Source of the DNA: Leptobrachium leishanense | Taxonomy: Eukaryota; Chordata; Amphibia; Anura; Megophryidae | Direction of reading: 5' to 3' | Assembly: GCA_009667805.1 (NCBI GenBank) | Contig: CM019071.1 | Coordinates: forward strand, 49,296,693-49,360,692 | Length of the DNA stretch: 64,000 nucleotides | Shown here: piece after piece, positions 12,501-19,900 of the stretch | Layout of the letters: each line of letters starts with the position of its first letter | How positions within the stretch are numbered: position 1 is the stretch's first letter | Made by a program: the position numbers and the translations under genes | Notes under the pieces: model-generated | What the model was told of the DNA's origin: nothing | The model's database searches: none | Seen by the model: only the letters and a program-made list of their open reading frames with translations

Positions 12501-15500
12501 GATAGCGCAACTAGAGTAGTTGATTCTATGAATAATGATAAACACTGTTAAAATTCACTCTGCAAAAGTCACAAAACACATGAGATTGTGCGCATAAAAT
12601 AGAAGTTAAAATCAGTCCATTTGTATCATAAAAAGTGCATAAGTGCAAAGCTGCGATGCGGATTGTGTAATTCATAAGGTGAGCAGAATACAGCAGCTGG
12701 TTATGCTCACAAGTAGTGGTATATCCCAAACCACAAAAGTCTCATGTAGGGGGGGGGTTATGAGCAAAGTCAGCGCTTCCTTCTGGTTATTCCTTCGTTA
12801 GATGGAAAACAATTCGATAGGCCTTCAGCGATGGTCTGAGTTGCAAGAGTGCCAATGATTCAGTGTCCTCGATCAGACACTCGATATGCAGGCTGCTGGC
12901 AGCTTGGGTAGGGAATGCCAGATTTCTTTGGTGGAGATGCAGGGCTTTGCAGAATCCTATAGCATAAGGGATCCCAGTGACACTGACTGAGGAAGTGGTG
13001 ACATACAGCGAAACGCGTTTCAGTGTACTCTGCTGTTATGATTGATTTTATTTGATTCATTTAGTAATAAAACGTTTATCACATCTGTGAGCGTTTTTTC
13101 CATTTTTCCTTTGCTGCTGAGGTTACATTTCCAGAGCATCAGCCTGCTCAAACTTTGCTACAAACTTTGCTGGGAACAGGCACTGGGATCCCTTATGCCA
13201 GCCCTCAAAATTTCCACTCGCCTGCTGGCATTTGGCGAGTGGAAATTATCTGAGGGCGAGTGGGGCGGACTGACCCGTGCTAGTGCCAGGTTCGGTGTGC
13301 CGCCGCCTTTATTCAAAGCTACGGTATCGGACTCTTGGAGTCCGAATCCGGAGCTGTCTCTGATCGGTGCTGCCCCCTCCCGCGCGGCCCGTGATGTCTG
13401 TGTTTGCGGGTCACCTGCCCACCCATGTGATGCATCATACACTGCGAGTGTGCGATGCATCACATAGGAGGGATCACGTGACGCGCGGGAGGGGGCGGAA
13501 CCACTGCAGCGTGCCATTCCCAGACTCGTGTTATGAGTGTGGGAGGCACGCTGCAGCCAGGGGCGGATCCAGGAGGGAAAAAAAGCCGCTGATATGGAGC
13601 TTGGCCACTCGCCTGGGATGAGAACCACGTGACCGGCTGAGCGGCTGGTCAGGTGGTTCCCGGCGAGCGACCAAGCTGCATATCAGTGGCCGCTCACCCC
13701 CTTGGGACAGCTGAAGAATGCTGGCGGGTGGAGGTGAGAGCTGGGGGCTATACACTCACCCATGTATGAGTTCAAGTGAGCTGGGGCTATATACCCATGT
13801 GTGAGCTGGAGCATATCCATGAGCTGGGGCAAATCCATGAGCTGGGGCAAATCCATGAGCTGGGGCAGTATATCCATGTTCTGGGGCATATCCATGAGCT
13901 GGGGCAGTATATCCATGAGCTGGGGCAGTATATCCATGAGCTGGGGCATATCCATGTTCTGGGGCATATCCATGAGCTGGGGCAAATCCATGAGCTGGGG
14001 CAAATCCATGAGCTGGGGCATATCCATGAGCTGGGGCAGTGTATCCATGAGCTGGGGCAAATCCATGAGCTGGGGCATATCCATGAGCTGGGGCATATCC
14101 ATGAGCTGGGGCAGTATATCCATGTTCTGGGGCATATCCATGAGCTGGGGCAGTATATCCATGAGCTGGGGCAGTATATCCATGTTCTGGGGCATGTCCA
14201 TGAGCTGGGGCAGTATATCCGTGAGCTGGGGCAAATCCATGAGCTGGGGCATATCCATGTTCTGGGACATTATCCATGTTCTGGGACATTATCCATGAGC
14301 TGGGGCATATCCATGTGTGAGCTGGGGCATATCCATGTTCTGGGGCATATCCATGTGCTGGGGCATATCCATGTGCTGGGGCATATCCATGTTCTGGGGC
14401 ATATCCATGAGCTGGGGCAGTATCCATGAGCTGGGGCAGTATCTATGTGCTGGGGCATATCCATGTTCTGGGACATTATCCATGTTCTGGGACATTATCC
14501 ATGAGCTGGGGCATATCCATGTGCTGGGGCATATCCATGTGCTGGGGCATATCCATGTTCTGGGGCATATCCATGTGCTGGGGCAGTATCCATGTGCTGG
14601 GGCATATCCATGAGCTGCGGCATATCCATGAGCTGGGGCAGTATCTATGTGCTGGGGCATATCCATGTTCTGGACATTATCCATGTTCTGGGACATTATC
14701 CATGAGCTGGGGCATATCCATGTGCTGGGGCATATCCATGTGCTGGGGCATATCCATGTTCTGGGGCATATCCATGTGCTGGGGCAGTATCCATGTGCTG
14801 GGGCATATCCATGAGCTGCGGCATATCCATGAGCTGGGGCATATCCATGAGCTGGGGCAGTATCCATGTGCTGGGGCAGTATCCATGAGCTGGGGGCATT
14901 TTTATATGAGGTCTGTTCTTATTGGAAACCTGTGCCTATGTAAGGAGACCTGTGACTATTTAAGGGGACCTGTGCCAATGTAATTAACATTAATTGTTAA
15001 TGTTATTTATTTTTGTAACTTTATTCTGAATAAAACATTTAACTGTCATTTTGTAAGATATTTTAAGAGGGCGTGTTTAGGGGAGGAGTTAAGGGCGGGG
15101 CTAAGGGCAGGGGATAGGTGGGGCAACTGGTGGCGAGTAACTCTTAATGTCTGGCTAGTAGCTTGGGACTTGGAATTTTGAGCCCTGCCTTATGCCATAG
15201 GATTCTGCATAGCCCTGCATCTCCACCAACAAAGAAGGGAAATCTGGCATTCCCTACCCAAGCTGCCAGCGGCCTGCATATCGAGTGTCTGATCGAGGAC
15301 ACTGAATCATAGGCACTCTTGCAACTCAGACCATTGCTGAAGGCCTATCGAATTGTTTTCCATCTAACGAAGGAATAACCAGAAGGAAGCGCTGACTTTG
15401 CTCATAACCTCCCCTCTTCCATTTTTACATCTGCCTTTATTGTCATCGTCCCTTACTTTCGTCCTTCAGACCTTTCCTAACCACTCTCTGTATTGCCGTC

Positions 15501-17750
15501 TCTTCGTTCCTTATAATCATGGCCAGTGCCACCCCAGGCATCTTGTTTGGGGCCTCTGGCCACGTTTTCATTGCCATACCTCCTTATACTCCATCTTTTT
15601 TCACTCAGAGGTACACATACCGGCCCTCACACTGGTCTTCCCCAAATAGACACCCCTGTCCCCTCTCGTCCCAGATACCCACCTCCTCTCCCCCAGATAT
15701 ACACCCTCGCCCCCGAGATAGACCACTATCACCCCATGTCATTGCTTACTTGGAGGTGGGGGCCTCTTACTTTGGAGCTCTTCACTCTATTCACCCGATG
15801 CATGATAGCGACCAGAGTTTGTCCGTTGCTGATACGACTTATCATACGGCAGGTGTCGGCAGTGGCACGGGGTCCTGGGCGTGTGCCCTGCAGACCCGTT
15901 TTTAACACCAGATTTCTCCTTCTCTTCTCAGTCGTCGTAAGTAAGTTTCGCTCCTGTTTTTCTGGCGGCTCTGAAATCCGACATCGCCAGCGTTTCCAGG
16001 AAGGTTGTGTGGGGAGCTGCCTGTGCCACGACGGGAGGGCTGGGTGCGTGTCCCTCTGCCCTCCTTATATTGCAGTTCATGAGGCTGGCTGCATCGATAT
16101 GCGTCAAGTGGCAGGTGAGGAACCAGTCCTGTACCGAAAGGGAAACGTTTAATAACTATGGATGACTGGAAGCGCCGAATGTGCAGCCGGTAGAAAAAAA
16201 TGGTCATGTTGAACATGTGGGAGTTATGGGATGAACATTGACTCACTCGTTAACCATTTGGGTGCGTTAATGGGTTAACACCATCATTTTTGGGTGGGAA
16301 TGCTCTTCCTCTGGACAAAATATGTGAAGGGTTAGAGAAGAGAAAACAAGGGATCGGACAGGTGAGACGTGAGAAGAGGGAGACACCGGAGAAAGAAAGG
16401 GCGATACGGGTGGAGTGACGGCACATTGGGCGAGCTGAAGGATTATGGGAGTCGGGAATTGTGTACGTTTCAGCATCTTGTGCCTAAAATTTTAGCTTTA
16501 GAATAATTTCCCTTTTCCCATTTTATCAATAAACCCCTGTATGGTAAGATGGCATGCTGGGAAAACTAGAGGGTATATCTATTGTTATTATCGTCCTCAT
16601 TTATATGGCGCCAACAGTTTCCGCAGCGCTTTACAATAACCAAAGGGAACAAGATACAGATAGACGGACATAGGGTGGAGACGAGGTGTCTTTAAAAATG
16701 GGAATATGCATGAAAAATGGGGCATGGAAACAAGTAGCCACCGTGGCATCATTCCTCTCTGTCCGCCCAGTGCCAGGAAAATGCTGCAAGGAATGGAAAT
16801 GCCTGAAATATCAACAGGTGGAAGGAGACGTCACCGTGGAGACTCTGTATCACCCGACCAGCGAGGACGAGGTGGATGATACTGTCCAAGTCAAAGGAGT
16901 AAAAAGTAGAAGAAGCAGCAGAGAGGCTCCTCATACAGGTACAGGGCGGCTAATGGGGATTAGAGTCCATCAACACTTGAGGGACCTGTTTTTGGGTCAC
17001 CTTTGAGCTGCTGATGTCTGCGGTGCGGACACAGGGCAAGAAAGGATCTCAGCAAAGCGAGTTGTATTAGGCGACTGTGCAGGGATTAGGGGCCTGAGAG
17101 ACGACACAGAGCCATCCTGGGAAACACAGTGATCTATGTCTGTGTTATACAGAGAGGACACAATACAGGGAGTCTGAGATTCACCAATATGTCTGCATTA
17201 CACATAATACACAGAGAGGATACAATACAGGGAGTCTGGGATTTGCTGATATGTCTGCGATACACATAATACACAGAGGACACAATACAGGGAACTTGGG
17301 ATTTACTGATATGTATGCGTGCCTTACACATAATGCAGAGAGGACACAATACAGGGAGTCTGGGATTCACTGACATGTCTGTGTTACACATTATACAGAG
17401 AGGACACAATACAGGGAGTCTGGGATTCACTAGCATGTCTGTTACACATTATACAGGGAGGACACAATACAGGGAGTCTGGGATTACAGATAATAACATG
17501 ATAAAAGTTCTTCTTTAATTCTTGCTCCTCAGCTGGCGACACTTCTGTGGTCCAAACATCTTCATGCGACATGGAACCCACGGAGTGGACGCCATGTTCC
17601 CGCCCCTGTGGTCTTGGACGGTCCACAAGGGTAACCTATGATCCGGAGAGCTGCAGCCCACAAGCAGAGAAGAGACGGTGCATGGTCAAGCCGTGCAGGG
17701 CCGAAAACAGCAACGCGAGCTACAGGGAGAGGAGGATGATCAGGGGATAA
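466..17750 (+). CDS. Gene 1: CCN-like secreted protein with six VWC modules and a terminal TSP1 module (15 exons)
   Basis: Joining 15 exons (466-588, 958-1162, 1898-2077, 2496-2600, 3062-3175, 3436-3540, 5034-5216, 7799-7927, 8747-8926, 10479-10604, 11131-11310, 11500-11613, 15932-16114, 16771-16938, 17533-17750) gives 2313 nt with no internal stop, about 770 residues. Order: signal peptide (about 1-20), acidic/proline-rich spacer, 12-cysteine IGFBP domain (42-109), VWC a-b-c (110-381), VWC a-b-c (382-698), TSP1 (about 699-755), short basic tail. IGFBP-VWC-TSP1 order with phase-1 introns is the CCN family plan; ending after TSP1 without a cystine knot recalls CCN5. Six VWC modules instead of one, each cut by an intron, is not the known CCN layout. 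Likely secreted and matrix- or growth-factor-binding, by family analogy. The second module lacks four cysteines. Assembly from exons is my inference; transcripts were not available. Confidence 0.78.
958..1162 (+). CDS. Gene 1 exon 2: IGFBP domain
   Basis: Acceptor attag|GGT, phase 0 in, phase 1 out at AATG|gtcagt. It encodes 12 cysteines in IGFBP spacing with [19 protein letters not shown]. Canonical CCN proteins have a GCGCC-K-V-C-A core; here a glycine separates the cysteine pair. One N-glycosylation site (NLT). Retention of the next intron would add GQ and a stop. Confidence 0.8.
1163..1897 (+). other. Intron 2 of gene 1, pyrimidine-rich
   Basis: About 0.7 kb of C+T-rich sequence on the + strand, without a recognisable exon or element. 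The 3' part (CTTGTCCAACCCAACA near 1799) matches sequence before the a-type N-half at 8747, and in part those at 32003, 34323 and 45698. Confidence 0.5.
1898..2077 (+). CDS. Gene 1 exon 3: VWC module 1 (type a), N-half
   Basis: 180 nt, phase 1-1, after catag| and ending GAAAG|gtaaga. Encodes VIREYRSC then seven cysteines in VWC spacing (C..C-x3-C-x-C..C-x3-C..C). The other three VWC cysteines lie on the next exon. Confidence 0.8.
2496..2600 (+). CDS. Gene 1 exon 4: VWC module 1 (type a), C-half
   Basis: 105 nt, phase 1-1, acceptor ttcag| and donor CAAG|gtaaaa. Begins EPGQCCKEWSC, the three closing VWC cysteines, followed by a hydrophilic linker. Confidence 0.75.
2601..3061 (+). repeat. Pyrimidine-rich, tccatgg-containing intron between a and b modules
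   Basis: CT-rich imperfect repeat with recurring 'ttcctggt...ctccatgg' motifs. Equivalent introns at 10605-11130, 36590-37548 and 48905-49721 carry the same low-order repeat. Open frames here on either strand reflect composition, not genes. Confidence 0.5.
3062..3175 (+). CDS. Gene 1 exon 5: VWC module 2 (type b), N-half with internal deletion
   Basis: 114 nt instead of the 180 nt of its three sister exons (11131, 37549, 49722). The 66-nt deletion is in frame (22 codons) and removes the segment with cysteines 2-5; DRTPCFVDGKEY and PEPVPDCVEMHLES flank it. Splice sites look intact (gcggtag|, TCCG|gtaaga). The module could be misfolded, or tolerated as in human CCN6, whose VWC lacks four cysteines. 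Confidence 0.65.
3436..3540 (+). CDS. Gene 1 exon 6: VWC module 2 (type b), C-half
   Basis: 105 nt, phase 1-1, cttcag| to CCAG|gtgaga. Encodes [11 protein letters not shown] and a charged linker (REMEARLNLNVP) that is helix-prone in all type b copies. Confidence 0.75.
3668..4561. mobile_element. Palindrome-ended MITE, CAGGGTAATTC family
   Basis: Begins CAGGGTAATTCAAAGAGA (3668) and ends with the complementary TCTCTTTGAATTACCCTG (4561). Inner sequence is also partly self-complementary around AAGTCACCG/CGGTGAC. No coding capacity seen. I could not identify a clear target-site duplication. Confidence 0.6.
5034..5216 (+). CDS. Gene 1 exon 7: VWC module 3 (type c), N-half
   Basis: 183 nt, phase 1-1, ttttcag| to GTCGG|gtaaga. 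Encodes VVIRKFHSC and seven cysteines in VWC spacing; NDST is a possible N-glycosylation site. A pair of short palindromic MITEs starts 39 bases after the donor. Confidence 0.78.
5256..5437. mobile_element. Short palindromic MITE (CAGGGTTATTCAGAG)
   Basis: 182-bp near-perfect inverted repeat: CAGGGTTATTCAGAGAAAGG at the left, CCTTTCTCTGAATAACCCTG at the right. Related copies at 5440, 56116 and 60825. Confidence 0.65.
5440..5618. mobile_element. Second, adjacent copy of the palindromic MITE
   Basis: Starts CTAGGTTATTAAGAGAAAGG two bases after the previous copy and ends CCTTTCTCTGAATAGACC. Ends are more diverged. The head-to-tail pairing suggests insertion next to, or recombination with, the first copy. 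Confidence 0.5.
5821..6550. repeat. 30-bp minisatellite, about 24 copies
   Basis: Unit ATAAAGAGGCAGCGTGCAGC + GCGGGGAGAT with mostly point variants. Period 30 is divisible by three and free of stops in several frames, so long repetitive frames are open on both strands; they are not genes. Lies in intron 7 of gene 1. Confidence 0.9.
6600..7290. other. Intronic sequence without recognised feature
   Basis: Between the minisatellite and the SINE. Slightly GC-richer with CpG-containing words and no splice-flanked cysteine-rich exon. Nothing specific identified. Confidence 0.4.
7292..7480 (+). mobile_element. tRNA-derived SINE copy
   Basis: A perfect-looking Pol III B box GGTTCAAATCC at 7345-7355, an A-box-like GTAGCATCAC about 40 bases upstream, then a 'gggcaagacacctaac' body and the tail 'gagaaatctcaa..ggatccttcctgg' ending in A-runs. 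The same tail occurs at 29690, 33590, 35890, 44180 and 48410. Confidence 0.6.
7799..7927 (+). CDS. Gene 1 exon 8: VWC module 3 (type c), C-half
   Basis: 129 nt, phase 1-1, gtccag| to GAAG|gtataa. Encodes EPGACCKQWKCTKY. The linker is the most diverged among the c-type C-halves and lacks the [12 protein letters not shown] segment and basic run of the others. Confidence 0.72.
7928..8330 (-). mobile_element. Old L2-like relic after the first c module
   Basis: Sequence 'gagctgccggtttctgcggtg..' and 'tagtagtccaggcgggaggtgatg' matches the spacer that follows the c-type C-halves at 16938, 19819, 42567 and 56753, and parallels the 3' part of the L2 element at 38.9-42.1 kb. Strongly decayed. Confidence 0.5.
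8332..8650. repeat. About 108-bp tandem repeat, three diverged copies
   Basis: Repeated 'ggagatctcaccatttattatctg...gctgataatgcagacc' blocks near 8340, 8430 and 8540-8640. Directly precedes VWC exon 9. Confidence 0.6.
8747..8926 (+). CDS. Gene 1 exon 9: VWC module 4 (type a), N-half
   Basis: 180 nt, phase 1-1, ctatag| to AAAG|gtaaga. [19 protein letters not shown] with seven cysteines and an NGT glycosylation site. It lies only about 0.8 kb after the first c module, with no signal or IGFBP exon between. Confidence 0.8.
9154..9772. mobile_element. Non-autonomous hAT-like element
   Basis: Terminal inverted repeat TAGAGGTATGCA / TGCAAACCTCTA with flanking 8-bp direct repeats GACACTGC and GACACTAC (one mismatch). 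AT-rich interior of 'gaaatcgaa' words without a transposase frame. TIR and 8-bp duplication are hAT hallmarks. Confidence 0.6.
10150..10435. repeat. Dispersed repeat shared with 36060-36265
   Basis: Contains 'cgctggacagacagac', 'gttaatgccgacggacctgagctcctttatgcgcc' and 'ccgtggccctatttcagactgt', repeated with few changes in gene 3 before the equivalent exon. It also starts near CAGGGCTC, so a DNA element is possible; class not determined. Confidence 0.5.
10479..10604 (+). CDS. Gene 1 exon 10: VWC module 4 (type a), C-half
   Basis: 126 nt, phase 1-1, gttcag| to CCAAG|gtaaaa. [16 protein letters not shown] plus a serine-rich linker. Confidence 0.75.
11131..11310 (+). CDS. Gene 1 exon 11: VWC module 5 (type b), N-half
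   Basis: 180 nt, phase 1-1, ccgtag| to TCCG|gtaaga. [18 protein letters not shown] with all seven cysteines, so the full-length reference for the shortened exon 5. Confidence 0.8.
11500..11613 (+). CDS. Gene 1 exon 12: VWC module 5 (type b), C-half
   Basis: 114 nt, phase 1-1, cttcag| to CCCAG|gtgaga. [19 protein letters not shown] followed by the acidic/leucine linker of type b. Confidence 0.76.
11885..12440. repeat. About 270-bp tandem duplication inside the composite element
   Basis: 'gaaagggaaagtctgtactt' recurs at about 11885 and 12157, with the following 'gcagcagtgataaaac..catcaagcagcaaacaaagttg' in both copies. Confidence 0.7.
12981..13025 (+). ncRNA. Candidate degenerate hammerhead ribozyme motif
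   Basis: CACTGA (12981) pairs with TCAGTG (13020-13025), enclosing the core CTGAGGA (12987-12993), a hairpin with loop GACAT, GAAA (13010-13013) and CGCGTT. Layout fits a minimal type I hammerhead with a two-base-pair stem III, as reported for Penelope-like elements. Stem II has a mismatch and an unpaired A, so activity is doubtful. Confidence 0.35.
13199..15187. mobile_element. hAT-type element carrying a minisatellite
   Basis: Ends CAGCCCTCAAAATTTCCA and GGAATTTTGAGCCCTG are near inverse complements, flanked by perfect 8-bp duplications CCTTATGC (13191-13198, 15188-15195). A 167-bp deletion version of the same element lies at 23944-24110. No transposase frame is seen; the interior is mostly minisatellite. 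Confidence 0.7.
13803..14895. repeat. 18-21-bp minisatellite (ccatgagctggggcatat)
   Basis: Over 50 units of ATCCATGAGCTGGGGCAT with variants (gttctgg, gtgctgg) and a longer form with an extra 'gta/tat'. Multiples of three keep several frames open on both strands; these frames are artefacts. Confidence 0.88.
15430..15931 (+). other. Intronic sequence before exon 13
   Basis: The first and last parts match type c introns elsewhere. The middle (about 15515-15900) is GC-richer, lacks counterparts in the sister introns and has overlapping open frames of unknown meaning. It may be a decayed insertion. Confidence 0.35.
15932..16114 (+). CDS. Gene 1 exon 13: VWC module 6 (type c), N-half
   Basis: 183 nt, phase 1-1, tctcag| to GGCAG|gtgagg. 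VVVSKFRSCFSGGSEIRH with seven cysteines. The preceding intron holds the 3.5 kb Penelope-like/hAT composite. Confidence 0.78.
16580..16690 (-). mobile_element. L2-like LINE 3' end fragment
   Basis: 'gcgccaacagtttccgcagcgctttacaat' followed by the 'agatagacggacatagg' type tail matches the 3' end of the L2 element near 38935-39000. Lies just before exon 14. Confidence 0.6.
16771..16938 (+). CDS. Gene 1 exon 14: VWC module 6 (type c), C-half
   Basis: 168 nt, phase 1-1, cgcccag| to TACAG|gtacag. VPGKCCKEWKC, then [17 protein letters not shown] and a basic run KSRRSSR before TSP1, in the protease-sensitive hinge position of CCN proteins. Confidence 0.77.
17137..17487. repeat. About 61-bp tandem repeat, six copies
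   Basis: Unit around 'agaggacacaatacaggg' + 'agtctgggattcactgatatgtctgcgttacacataatac'. Lies in the last intron of gene 1, ending about 45 bases before the TSP1 exon. Confidence 0.8.
17533..17750 (+). CDS. Gene 1 exon 15: TSP1 module, C-terminal tail and stop
   Basis: Acceptor cctcag|, phase 1. The TSP1 module has six cysteines: SSCDMEPTEWTPCSRPCG, GLGRSTRVTYD and RRCMVKPC, a close match to CCN TSP1 domains. The tail contains NAS (possible N-glycan) and RERR followed by MIRG and stop TAA (17748-17750). No cystine-knot exon is seen downstream. It is the only TSP1 exon I find in the window. Confidence 0.85.
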
Positions 17751-17810
17751 GGAGCGCGGCGGCGGCTGAAGGCAGGACATCTTCTCCCAGAAGATGTGCG
17801 ACTGAGCATA

Positions 17811-17856
17811 ATTAAAGCGAAAATATTGTGTTTTTCTTTTTTGGCAGCTTATTAAA
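17811..17856 (+). terminator. Probable polyadenylation signals of gene 1
   Basis: ATTAAA at 17811-17816, 61 bases after the stop, and again at 17851-17856. Both are the common variant hexamer; T-rich sequence lies between them. Confidence 0.5.
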
Positions 17857-17859
17857 CCT

Positions 17860-18437
17860 GAGCGTCAGGGTCTTATGAAATCAAGGAAATCAAGGCAACA
17901 TGTAACCTGTCCCTGAAATCGACCTCCTGACACCTTTAGGGGAAATGTATCTGGATAGCGCATGAATAATATGTTTATTTAGCTTTCCCATGTCTTAAAG
18001 GGACAGTCTAGGCACCTGCCCATTCAATGGAATATCTCCGGAAGGTTCCAGGGCCTTTGAGGGAATCGCTGGTCACTAATTAAAGCGGGGGGGGGGGTTA
18101 ACGCTTCTATTACCAGAGAAATACATTTCCGTTTCAATATGCAGCGTTTTTACATTTATGCGCATCACACACACGCACTCAGGTCTCGCTGAGAGAGATG
18201 TCGGCGCTACTGGTCTTTTTACATTAATTTTGCTTCAGCTACAGAATTAAAAGCGTAAATCAAGAAATTAGGCGAGTCGCAGGATTTCTCCGGCTCCCTA
18301 TTTTGGGTTAGAGAAAAACGTGCAATTTTCTTTATAATTTAAAAAAATTAAAAAAAAAGGGGTGCAATAAACCTAAGATCCTGCATGCGCAAAACTATAT
18401 GGTGTGCATTAAATTTAACATCTATAATTATCGTTAT
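17860..18437. other. Gene 1 downstream sequence, nothing recognised
   Basis: AT-rich flank after the polyadenylation signals; contains G-run and A-run tracts only. Confidence 0.4.
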
Positions 18438-18439
18438 CG

Positions 18440-19115
18440 TGTGTGAGTTTTATTGCTGTGGAGCTCTGTGATACGTTCGTACACACTGCACATTACTGTG
18501 AGTTTTATTTGGAGCTGTGTGATACGTTCATACACACTGCACATTACTGTGAGTTTTAGTTGGAGCTCTGTGATGCGTTCGTACACACCGCACATTACTG
18601 TGAGTTTTATTTGGAGCTGTGTGATACGCTCATACACACTGCACATTACTGTGAGTTTTATTGCTGTGGAGCTCTGTGATACACTCATACACACTGCACA
18701 TTACTGTGAGTTTTAGTTGGAGCTCTGTGATACACTCATACACACTGCACATTACTGTGAGTTTTATTTGGAGCTCTGTGATACACTCCTACACACCGCA
18801 CATTACTGTGAGCTTTATTGCTGTGAAGCTCTGTGATACACTCATACATACTGCACATTACTGTGAGTTTTATTGCTGTGGAGCACTGTGATAAACTCAT
18901 ACACACTGCACATTACTGTGAGTTTTATTGCTGTGGAGGTCTGTGATACACTCATACACACCGCACATTACTGTGAGCTTTATTGCTGTGGAGCTCTGTG
19001 ATACACTCATACACACCGCACATTACTGTGAGCTTTATTGCTGTGGAGCACTGTGATAAACTCATACACACTGCACATTACTGTGAGTTTTTTTGCTGTG
19101 GAGCTCTGTGATACA
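18440..19115. repeat. 52-59-bp tandem repeat, 12 copies
   Basis: Unit 'gtgagttttattgctgtgga' + 'gctctgtgatacactcatacacactgcacattact'. Twelve occurrences of 'gcacattact'. Unit length changes by presence or absence of 'ttgctg'. Separates gene 1 from the next promoter copy. Confidence 0.88.
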
Positions 19116-19397
19116 GAAAAGTGAATTGGTTTTGGAGAAAAGTTTTCTACAGTTAGTGGGCCTTAGTATAACACAATTAGATTTGTTTTTTAATAAAACT
19201 TTTAAAAAGTATAAATAACACATATCTGACCTTACCTGAACCCAACCACCTCTGCCGGCAATAAGGAAAGAAAGGCGGCCCTTGCTGCTCATCGCTTTAT
19301 CTCACGCTCCAGATTCCAGACTCATACACACCACATTAACCGTCCATCTGTTTTGCATTCAGATACTTTTTTATGCTTTACATGCTTAGGGTATTGG

Positions 19398-19436
19398 CCA
19401 ATCAGATCACTTTCAGAAAGCATATATACATATATA
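19398..19436 (+). promoter_or_regulatory. Promoter copy of the fused pseudogene
   Basis: CCAAT at 19398-19402 and TATATA at 19431-19436, followed by the conserved 'aggacactggtggtggcttt' leader. It retains both boxes better than genes 3 and 4. Confidence 0.5.
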
Positions 19437-19490
19437 GGTGTTGTGCTTACGGAGGGGCATTAGGACACTGGTGGTGGCTTTGGTGAAGAC

Positions 19491-19819
19491 ATGGGGCCTT
19501 ACAGTGTAACATGCATTCCGTTCGTCTCCATAGTATGTGCCACAGCAAACCATACCGGTCCCGATTCTTCTGCAGAAAAAGAAAGACCACCTCGTCTGAA
19601 AAAAGTGGAATAAGCATGAAAAATAGGGCATGCAAATAAATGGCCACTGTGGCTACAAGTCAAGCCTCTCTGTCTGCCCAGTGCAAGGAGAGTGCTGTGG
19701 ACGGGCCGGCAATGTCACCCTGGAGACACTGTATCACCGGACAAGCATGGACAGGGTGGATGATACTGTCCAAGTTCATGGAGGAAGAATAAGAAGCAGC
19801 AGAGAGGCTCCTAATACAG
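19491..19819 (+). pseudogene. Deletion-fused unit: first exon joined to c-type C-half
   Basis: ATG at 19491 opens a first exon similar to the others (MGPYSVTC...), but after 40 codons it reads into the intron that normally precedes the c-type C-half and stops at TAA 19611-19613. The C-half follows at 19682-19819 (VQGECC, then [12 protein letters not shown]) with its acceptor and donor, but has lost the EWKC part. IGFBP and all other VWC exons are deleted. A 40-residue secreted peptide is conceivable, since the promoter and start are intact, but I favour a pseudogene. Confidence 0.7.
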
Positions 19820-19900
19820 GTATAGGGCGACTAATGGGGATTAGAGTTCATTAACGCTTGAGGGACGTGTTTTTTGGTCACCTCTGAGCTGCATGTTTCT

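Larger units (their letters stand above)
11885..15413. mobile_element. Composite insertion: Penelope-like element with inverted arms, broken by a hAT element
   Basis: A perfect 16-bp target duplication CTCTTCCATTTTTACA flanks it (11869-11884 and 15414-15429). The inside begins with a roughly 270-bp direct duplication (11885 and 12157). An arm at 12764-12979 is the inverse complement of 13181-13198 plus 15196-15407. The spacer between arms has the hammerhead-like core CTGAGGA...GAAACGCGT. Long variable target duplications, inverted terminal arms and hammerhead motifs are known of Penelope-like retroelements. No reverse transcriptase is left, so the class is inferred. Confidence 0.5.

Noticed and set aside
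13683..14983. Several long open frames with MDMPQLMD- or HELGQIHELG-like repeats
   Set aside because: They follow the 18/21-bp minisatellite; many frames are open at once on both strands, with no splice or start context.
15519..16152. Overlapping proline-rich frames (128 and 208 codons)
   Set aside because: The 3' part of one is the real VWC exon 13 read in the proper frame; the upstream part is intron with no domain or splice support.
17751..18440. A cystine-knot (CT) exon after TSP1, as in most CCN genes
   Set aside because: The TSP1 exon ends with an in-frame stop and polyadenylation-like signals follow; no cysteine-rich exon with splice sites seen.
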